Assembly: GCA_964036295.1 (NCBI GenBank)
Contig: OZ038462.1
Location: 9,055,267 to 9,119,266 of the forward strand
From: Plumapathes pennacea
Lineage: Eukaryota; Cnidaria; Anthozoa; Antipatharia; Myriopathidae
Direction of reading: 5' to 3'
Length of the DNA stretch: 64,000 bases
Shown here: positions 56,400 through 64,000 of the stretch, piece by piece
Position numbering within the stretch: position 1 is the first letter of the stretch
Layout: each line of letters begins with the position of its first letter
The notes under the pieces: generated by a model
Told to the model about the DNA's origin: nothing
Seen by the model: only the letters and a program-made list of their open reading frames with translations
The model's database searches: none
Translations under genes and position numbers: made by a program

Positions 56400-59049
56400 A
56401 TGGCAGCGTCTCTTCCTAGTAATTCATTGGTTCGTAGTCAGGGTTATATCGGCGGAAAATGGGTAGAAACAGAGCATACGTTTCCTGTTTACAACCCGGC
56501 AAATGGCCAGGAACTCGGTCGCGTAGCAGAAATGGGGCCCGACGAAGTGAAAGACGCGGTAAGAGAGGCCCACACAGCTCTTAAACCCTGGGGACAACTG
56601 ACAAGCAAGGTATCTATATGAAGTGTCGGTAACATTTTTCTAAACCACATTTCCCTATTCATTTTAGTAGAAGACAAGTGAAATATTTCCAGCGTTATTA
56701 CTGAAATATGCCCTTATTTTTTAGTAATACAGTCAAAACTCTCTGGGCGGACACTCGTAAGCGGACAGTTCTACTTCCGGACACCTCTTAAGCTTAAGGG
56801 TGTCCGCTTGCGGGAGCTTCAACTGTACTAACAAAATTACAAGGTTGAGAAAACCAGTTTGAACTGATTTTGTAAAACAATATCGCCTTTACCTCAGTTC
56901 ACATTTATCAGCCATGACATGCAACATTTATGTGAGGTCCAGTACCATTTTTACGTGTATCGACCATCAACTTGCTTTTCCTTGTTAGAGTGTAGAGCCA
57001 TGTAAAGAGCAGTGCTTAGACATTTTGTTATAAGCGGCTTTATAAAAGATTTTATAGTTATTGACAGCTTTTAGACGTTTGGCGAACCTTTTTCTCTAGC
57101 AGGCCTCCAAGAAATGCACCACTCCGAACAACTATTCTTGAGTAATCAGTTCCGGAAATGTTGTCTCCAGTGACGTCATGACTGCCCAAATCTACCTGGA
57201 CCGGCTTAGTTGTAACGCTTTTTATACAAATAGAACGCATTCAACCGAAAACGGTTGGAGTTCGAAGAGAGTTTGATCCAGCGCTTCAGCTGAGATTGCG
57301 TACAAAAGGGCGGGAAAATCGCACTGCTGTTGTTTTCTCCCGGGCCGAAAATTTGCATAAGTTTTGCGACACGCGCCCGGCGTTCCGAATATTTGCCGGC
57401 TGTACTGTAGCGAGCTGTTGTGCGCCTTATAACTGCAAAAATAGTACACAGAAACAGAAGTAGACTGAAAAATATCCGGAACTCACATAACAAGCCGTCT
57501 GATGTGAGTCCAACTGAGGTTTACGCAGTGGGTACTTTCGATGCCTGGCCTTTGGACCGAATATTTCTCTAACTTGTTGTTGTCCACTTTCACGATTGTT
57601 CTACTCGATTTTTTCCTTCCATGGCTGCTTGTTCCTTCAGTAATTATCCTCTAAACACATTTTTGAAACTCACGGCTGTGAAGTTTCTTCGTGCTCTGGC
57701 AGCGGTGCCTGTGGTTTTGAAACGATTGCGTCTTTCCAACGAAGAAAAGTGACTGCATTGCAGCAAACTCCCATATTCCTGCTGTGGTTGCAAATGCTTT
57801 TACACCCATATAGAAATTATGCGCGGACGTTTCTGCACCGTTCAGTGCATTAAAAAATCTTGACATAATTGTTTTTTTAAGTGGGTACAGGATGTTAGTT
57901 GTCACATATTACTCACGGTCGGTTGAAGCGAAGTTCAACTGCGTCACTAGTTTTCGTGGCAAAAAAAGGGGGTTGATTTCATTGACCAAACGAAAACACT
58001 TTCAGAAATCCCCCATATAACGCAAAATACAGAATTAAACCTACGCTGACCTAAATTGGTTAATCCTAAAATCGAATACAAGCAAAGAAAATAAATTATC
58101 CAAAAGCAAACCAACTATGCGCGTGACCGTGTGTTCACGTGGCTCACTAACCCGGGAAATTTAAATGTTTTGCTGCTGCACCAATTTGAACAAATATTCA
58201 CCCAATCGTGTTAATTAAACTTTTATTGAGTTCGGCTCATGAATGAAAGTTCGACTCTTGAAACGGGCTTTCTCCACGTACTGACGAAATATAAATATAA
58301 AGTAGATGCTGTCTGCTTGAGAGAGGGTAGGGTTTATTTCCTGGAGTTTCTTGTTGGGGAGGTTTCGATTACAGACTGAAAACAGACATTGCCCTGTTTG
58401 ACAGGAACGAAGTCAGAAGCTGAGGAACTGGTTCAATTTAATTATGGAGCACATTGACGAGCTAGCGGAGTTGTTAACAACTGAACAGGTATGCACGTTA
58501 AAATAGAATGTGCTACAAATTATCCGTAAAATGTGTGTAAAATATGTTTCAGGTTGTTTTAGTTTCTTCCCAACTTTTTTCTTCCTAATGTTTGGTGCTT
58601 TTGCTGTTTCGGGTGGTTTTTGTTTCTCTGTCTTGGCTGTTTTTATTATATAGACAGGAGTGTATAGACAAGAATCATTTGATTAAGGCGGTCTTAATTC
58701 CCGTGCGGCAGATCGATCGGACTGCCTAGTGTAAACGGTCGACTCCAAGCAAGTATTGCGTACTCTAGTTGCTTCTCATGCCCTTCTTTATTGGACAGCG
58801 GTTTCATGTTTGCGTCACAGGGTAAGCCTCTGTTTGAAGCCAAAGGAGAGATCACCCGCGGGGCCGCGTACGTGGAGTGGTTTGCGGAGGAAGCCAAAAG
58901 GATATACGGAGATATCATACCCAGTCCTACTCCGACGCGCCGACTGTTGGTTCTCAAGCAGCCAATGGGCGTGGCAGCTATGATCACACCGGTGAGAACT
59001 TGTGTTTGTTACTTTTTTGATGATGGTGATAATGATAATGATAATGATA

Positions 59050-59082
<33 letters not shown>

Positions 59083-59250
59083 GCTTTGCCTTCGCATTTA
59101 TCACTGACGATGAATTAAGATGGTAGTAATAGTGGTGATGATGATGAATCGATTATAATGATGGCAGTGATCCGTCCTAACAACGATCACGATGATGGTC
59201 ATAAATGGTGATGGTGATAGTGATAATGACGTGTTATTGGTGATGATGAA

Positions 59251-59302
<52 letters not shown>

Positions 59303-61803
59303 CTGATGATGGTGATGGTGATGGTGATGGTGATGGTGATGGTGATGGTGATGGTGATGGTGATGGTGATGGTGATGGTGATGGTGATGGTGATGGTGAT
59401 GGTGATGGTGATGGTGATGGTGATGGTGATGGTGATGGTGATGGTGATGGTGATGGTGATGGTGATGGTGATGGTGATGGTGATGGTGATGGTGATGGTG
59501 ATGGTGATGGTGATGGTGATGGTGATGGTGATGGTGATGGTGATGGTGATGGTGATGGTGATGGTGATGGTGATGGTGATGGTGATGGTGATGGTGATGG
59601 TGATGGTGATGGTGATGGTGATGGTGATGGTGATGGTGATGGTGATGGTGATGGTGATGATGAGGATAATGATGATGACAATGAGGATGACGATGGGAAG
59701 GTGGGAGTAATAGTATTGTGTTGGTGATGGTGCCAGGTGATAATTATGATTACCTGACGTTTATTTCGATTAATTACGATGTATATTTAACTGATTGGTG
59801 ATAATGTGTCCACTGCCACTACCACTACCACCACCATCAACGTCATTTTAAGATCATGCCGACGCAGCACAATTAACAAACATTTCCTCTCTCAGTGGAA
59901 CTTTCCAGTGTCCATGATAACGAGAAAGGCAAGTGCCGCGTTGGCTGCTGGCTGCACCGTGATCATTAAACCTTCGGAGGAGACGCCACACTGCGCATTG
60001 GCGCTACAGAAGGTTTGTACAGAAGATTTGTACAGAAGGTTTGTACAGAAGGTTTGTACAGAAGATTTGTGACTCTGTACACTGTACAGAGAAACTGGGG
60101 CATCAATGTCAGGCTTGTCTTTTTTTTAGATTATTAGAGCTATTTTTGGATAATTGTCGAAAACAAAGACAGTAAGTACACAACCAATTACAGAGGCTGT
60201 AAGAAGCATTTTCAACCAATCACATACAGAGGCTGTAAAAAACACTTTCAACCAATCAGAGGCTGTAAGAAACATTTTCAACCAATCGCATACAGAGGCT
60301 GTAAGAAACACTTTCAACCAATCAGGGGCTGTAAGAAACATTTTCAAATAGTACCGTTTTCGGATGACTGTCAAAATTTATCGTGTGATTGCTTTGGTTT
60401 TGCAATTACTACGCTTTAGGATTGGTCCGAACAAGTTTAACAGCAATCTTGACCAGTTAAGAACAAAAGCAGAACCCGGTTGCAGTATTCACACGCAAAA
60501 AAGCAAGTGGCGATGACGTGTTCTCGCGCTGCTGATTGGTTTCTCCTTCAACTTAAAACCAAACGTAGATTAATTTTGGTTCTGATTGATTGAAAGTGTT
60601 TCTTATAGCTTCTGTGACTGGTAGTGCCCTTTCTTTGGTTTTGGCTCTCCGAATGGCTCCAATCAAAAGCCACAGTAATTCGTGTTTGGTTTTACTTTAC
60701 CAATGCATGCAAGGAAACGTCATTGTCATTTGCTGGCTGGCGTGGTAAGATTGGGTTTTGTTCCTGATAAGCCAAAAATGTTTCTAAACTTGTTTGCGGA
60801 CGTCCAGTCCGAAAGCATAGCAGACGCAAAATCAAAGAAATAACAGGATTCATTTGATAGTCATCTGAAATTGACGCTATCAACAGCATGAGATCAATCA
60901 CTGTCAGTTTGAGATGCTCGTGTGATTTTGTGCACATTTCTGTATTTGAACTTAGTAATATATAGAGAATGATGAAGCATAGCAAACAAGAGAACTTCTG
61001 TCTACAGTGATCTTATTCTATTGATAAAATACTTCACGCAATTTATATATTAGTACAGGGTCGCGTAATTCCTGGTACCGAACATAAATTAGTCAGGCTC
61101 TCCTGGTCATTGTTTTCTTGTGACGACTTGTTGGCCATTTCAGTTGGCAAATGACGCTGGTTTTCCTCCGGGCGTCTTCAACACCATCACCTGCTCACGT
61201 GACTCAGTAGAGTCCGTCACTGATGTGATGATGAAGAGTGATCTTGTGGCTAAGTTGTCTTTTACTGGATCCACCGCCACAGGCAAGGTAGTGAGTCCAC
61301 ACCGCTTCGAAGGCAACACTCTAATACGTCTTCAGTCTCTTTAACACTTGTCTCAGTCCTTCTCTGTCCTTGACACATTCGTTCCCAGTCCCGTTGTAGA
61401 CTGGTTCCCAGTCCTTTTCCGCACACCCCGTCCACGCTCATTCCCAGTCCTTTTCCACACACGGTCCAGCCAGCCCCCGCCCAGTCCTTTTCCACTGTCA
61501 ATAGAGAATGACTCTGTATTGACTTTCGTTCTACAGATTCTCATGACCAAATGTGCAGACACGATCAAGAGAGTGTCGCTCGAACTAGGAGGAAACGCGC
61601 CGTTGATCGTCTTCGACTCTGCTGACATTGATAACGCCGTGAAAGGCGCCATGATGAGCAAGTTCCGCCACACTGCACAAGTACGTTCATCACGCAGATT
61701 CTCCCAACCGTTTATGAAGTGAATGTATTGGTGATGTTGGGAGAATTTGTAGTTCAAAAAGGAAAAGCAAGAGAAAGAGAAAGTCAAACTTGTTGTTGTT
61801 GTA

Positions 61804-61838
<35 letters not shown>

Positions 61839-63989
61839 GGTTTGGTCAGTGGTGAAGGAAGCTTTACATCTGCCATGTTAAACTTTTTTTTTTGCTGTTT
61901 TCAGACCTGCATTTGCGCAAACCGCTTGTTCATACACGACAAAGTGTATGATGAGTTCAGCTCGAAGTTTGCCGACGCCGTGGATCAGTTGAAAGTTGGG
62001 AACGGAAAGGAAGAGACCTCCACTCAGGGGCCACTGATTAATCAGAAAGCTGTGGAGAAGGTATTCATACAACGAACCACTTACCTGGGCCCAGCTGTAA
62101 CCCTTTCACTCCCAAGCTCAAAATTTAGATTCTCCCAATCTTTCCAAGAAAATGTATGAGTGATGAAACGAGAATTGACCGTTTAATCAGCTTTTATCTG
62201 AGTAAGCTATCAAAATCCAAGTTTTCCATACTCATGTATATGATGACGTATATATATCTATACAATCAGCAAGACCGGACACCTATAAGCTGGACAGGGT
62301 TTGTTGGTCCCGGCCAGCCGAATTTTAGTTATTTGTCTGTATCTAAACTCTCAATAAGCCGGACAGAGACACCCAGATCAAGTCTCGAGGGTGTTTAAAG
62401 TTGATCTCTTTTGGGAGTGAAAGCATTAAGCTATAATCCAGTAGGTCGTTTTGGGCTTTTTCTCGGATATTTTTTCATTTGAAAACTTTCCGTTATTATA
62501 CTCCTCCTCACTATCTAAGTAATTTGCTATTTCTAGGTAATACTACTACTGCTATCAAACAAATTTCTACTACAACTGGTACTTCAAAACTACCACTACT
62601 GCGGCTGCTCCTACTGCTACTACTACTACTACAACTACAATAAGGTACTGCTGCTTCTTCAACTCATCCTACACCATTTCTCGTGACCTTGGAATGAATC
62701 GTCTTAGGTTGATCGTCACGTGCAGGACGCGCTATCACGTGGCGCCAAAGTGTTGAGGGGCGGGGCTCGCCACGTGCTGGGCGGGAACTTCTATCAACCC
62801 ACCATCCTTACTGACGTCACCAAGGATATGCTGATCTGTCAGCAGGAGACCTTTGGACCAGTGGCGCCACTTATAAGGTAAAAGCAAACAGTTTGAGGGA
62901 TGGGGAGTAAAATGACGGAGGGAGGATTCTCCACCACTAGTGGGGTAACTATAGTTTAGAATCTAACCAAAATCGGAGCTGTAATACCGTCGGCTGTCAA
63001 ATATAATTCCTAAGCTTGTCAGGACTGACTGAAAATATAATTGTTTTGTTTCTAAACCTAGACGCGAGGAAGTCAGCCAAACACCAGGGATAAATTTCGA
63101 GCTAAGAATAGCTGCATTTTAAATTGTCAAGCCTAATTTAACGACATAACGAGACTGAGGACGACAGGATTAATCTATCGTTATGTTCCAGTGTGGTTTA
63201 CCTAATGATGCTTACAAACACATACATCGATCTGTTCTTTATGAGTGTTCGTTGTGTTATTATGATTGGGTGGTTCACATTGAAACAAGACGACGTGTCA
63301 AGCCAACTCTTTCACATTCAAGGGTGATATACTTCGATTTTCTCCTTTAGTTTCTCACCAGAGATATACAGTACAGTAGGGAGAAGTTTGCTTTTGATAC
63401 CTTGCTCAGGAATAATTTCACTACGACATTCAATTGGTCCACATTTCATTCTTGACATTTGTTCCACCTTCATTTTTCGTCCGCAATCTGAGCTTGGGGG
63501 TGAAAGGGTTCCTGTCAAAGGAGGACTACTACAATATGTACAGTTAGTATAACAGTTTCTCCTTTCACCATGCACTTGTGGTTTTTCTCCAGATTCCAAA
63601 CGGAGGAGGATGTGATATCTTTAGCCAACGCAACAACTTCTGGCCTCGCAGGTAAGTCTTAATCGACTAACTCCTAAAACTCAGCGTCGTAAACCGTACG
63701 AAGTTCTACACCACCCTCCCCTGAACGTCTACGTTTTATGTCTGTGACGTCGCGCTAAGCGTATGCTCTTTCAGGTTACATATTCTCTAAAGATCTCACC
63801 CAGATTTGGCGCGTAGCGGAAGCTTTGGAGTTTGGAATGGTTGGCGTAAACGAAGGAAGTTTCTCGTCTGAAGCGGCGCCCTTTGGCGGAATAAAACAAT
63901 CAGGCATCGGGCGCGAAGGGTCGAAATACGGCATTGATGAATACCTCGAGACTAAGTACATCTGCCTCGGTGCCATGTCTCCTGCATGA
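56400..63989 (+). CDS. ALDH5A1: Succinate-semialdehyde dehydrogenase, 10 exons
   Basis: Exons: 56400-56609, 58405-58488, 58821-58991, 59896-60012, 61144-61287, 61537-61680, 61905-62060, 62708-62877, 63593-63651, 63775-63989. All have GT-AG junctions and compatible phases; 1470 nt, 489 residues, close to bacterial GabD (482). It oxidises succinate semialdehyde to succinate with NAD(P)+, the last step of GABA breakdown. Landmarks: YIGGKWVE near the N-terminus, [27 protein letters not shown], catalytic Asn in WNFP (156-159), [10 protein letters not shown], general base Glu258 in SLELGGNAP, nucleophile Cys292 in [36 protein letters not shown]. An in-frame stop at 56373-56375 prevents 5' extension in this exon, and only about 15 residues precede the domain, so no clear mitochondrial transit peptide is seen. 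Confidence 0.93.
56730..56825. mobile_element. 96-bp pogo/Tigger-like MITE
   Basis: The ends are CAGTCAAAACTC and GAGCTTCAACTG with TA on both sides. The interior is GGACACTCGTAAGCGGACA and a complementary GTGTCCGCTTGCGG. Such ends and TA targets are typical of Tigger-like elements. It lies in SSADH intron 1. Confidence 0.6.
56826..58404. other. Remainder of SSADH intron 1
   Basis: A 1.6-kb stretch with no further recognised exon, repeat family or RNA. Open frames on the minus strand (57206-57493, 57651-57905) have no domain signature. Confidence 0.4.
59028..59083. repeat. AATGAT/GATGAT microsatellite, SSADH intron 3
   Basis: Tandem GATAAT then GATGAT units shortly after the exon 3 donor; the smaller companion of the long array at 59311. 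Confidence 0.9.
59311..59658. repeat. 58 perfect copies of GGTGAT
   Basis: A 348-bp uninterrupted hexanucleotide array, preceded by (GAT)n at about 59246-59300. It lies in SSADH intron 3 and makes both strands appear open: Met-Val repeats on plus, Ser-Pro repeats on minus. It is a repeat and not a gene. Confidence 0.97.
60125..60665. mobile_element. MITE cluster with CCAAT minisatellite, SSADH intron 4
   Basis: The left part has about five units of TTTCAACCAATCA with CAGAGGCTGTAAGAAACA (60180-60350). The right part begins CCGTTTTCGGATGACTGTC and resembles the element at 32955-33256. Together they look like two members of one family, one internally amplified. Confidence 0.6.
61375..61500. repeat. 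Minisatellite of CCCAGTCCTTTTCC units
   Basis: Several diverged copies of a unit around TCCCAGTCCTTTTCC, ending 37 bp before the exon 6 acceptor. The flanking minus-strand frame is a repeat translation. Confidence 0.65.
61537..62060 (+). CDS. ALDH5A1: SSADH exons 6-7: catalytic base, nucleophile and redox pair
   Basis: Exon 6 ends in [10 protein letters not shown] and exon 7 starts TCICANRLF. Human and bacterial enzymes have FRN-x-GQTC here, so the usual Asn and Gly are His and Ala. The nucleophile Cys292 and the neighbouring Cys294, which in human SSADH forms a redox-switch disulfide, are both kept. The rest ([17 protein letters not shown]) is standard. Confidence 0.88.
62101..62425. mobile_element. 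203-bp-type TTAA MITE with nested insertion
   Basis: Termini CCCTTTCACTCCCAAG and an inverted GGGAGTGAAAGCA. The flanks are GTAA and TTAA. It is 325 bp, about 120 bp longer than the other copies, because of an insertion around 62260-62385 carrying GGACAC and AAGCCGGACAGAGAC motifs that resemble the pogo-like MITE at 56730. It lies in SSADH intron 7. Confidence 0.65.
63308..63508. mobile_element. Diverged copy of the 203-bp MITE
   Basis: Internal blocks TTTCTCCTTTAGTTTCTCAC and GATACCTTGCTCAG match the family, with a decayed left end and GGGGGTGAAAGGG at the right. It lies in SSADH intron 8, 84 bp before exon 9. Confidence 0.6.
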
Positions 63990-64000
63990 GTTGCGCATCG

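Noticed and set aside
59192-59710. Open frames of 172 and 160 residues on both strands
   Set aside because: They are translations of the GGTGAT and GAT microsatellites (Met-Val and Ser-Pro repeats) inside an SSADH intron.

Overview
This is nuclear DNA of an animal, most likely an anthozoan cnidarian (stony coral or sea anemone). Genes are split into many short exons by AT-rich introns. Their proteins are metazoan: a PAN/EGF/fibrinogen-domain secreted protein, a class VI myosin, and a succinate-semialdehyde dehydrogenase. The introns and intergenic DNA are packed with small inverted-repeat transposons. The cnidarian assignment is an inference from this gene set and repeat style; no bacterial, plasmid or viral organisation is seen.

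Region 1 (1-27.5 kb): a minus-strand gene for a secreted lectin-like protein. Its exons can be joined in phase: signal peptide plus PAN/apple domain, one EGF, four near-identical calcium-binding EGFs, and a C-terminal fibrinogen-related domain (FReD). The nearest PAN exon (6001-6358) has a 5-nt deletion and a stop. An intact duplicate (13498-13860) lies 7.5 kb upstream and could splice in phase to the same downstream exons. Partial FReD copies follow the 3' end. The 5' unit (intron piece, PAN exon, upstream DNA) was duplicated several times up to about 25 kb. That array was then invaded by transposons, including a 4.5-kb palindromic TTAA-flanked element, a 1.54-kb TTAA-flanked element, a decayed PIF/Harbinger-like element (MADF/BESS gene and a transposase exon), and a 1.8-kb element with GGGCATTTTTGCC-type subrepeats.

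Region 2 (27.7-53.4 kb, plus strand): a complete unconventional myosin VI gene of 34 coding exons. All junctions keep frame and give a predicted 1255-residue protein. It has the class VI reverse-gear insert, one IQ motif, the helical lever extension, the RRL and WWY cargo-binding motifs, but not insert-1 of the bilaterian motor domain. Its introns hold many MITEs, hairpins, SINEs and minisatellites.

Region 3 (56.4-64.0 kb, plus strand): a complete 10-exon GabD/ALDH5A1-type succinate-semialdehyde dehydrogenase of 489 residues. No clear transit peptide is seen, and intron 3 contains 58 perfect copies of a hexanucleotide.

The three genes show no functional link. The most unusual features are the exon-1 duplication and decay in the PAN-EGF-FReD gene, the myosin VI motor without insert-1, the altered catalytic-loop motif of the dehydrogenase, and several TTAA-targeted families, two of them with paralogous empty sites visible in the window.
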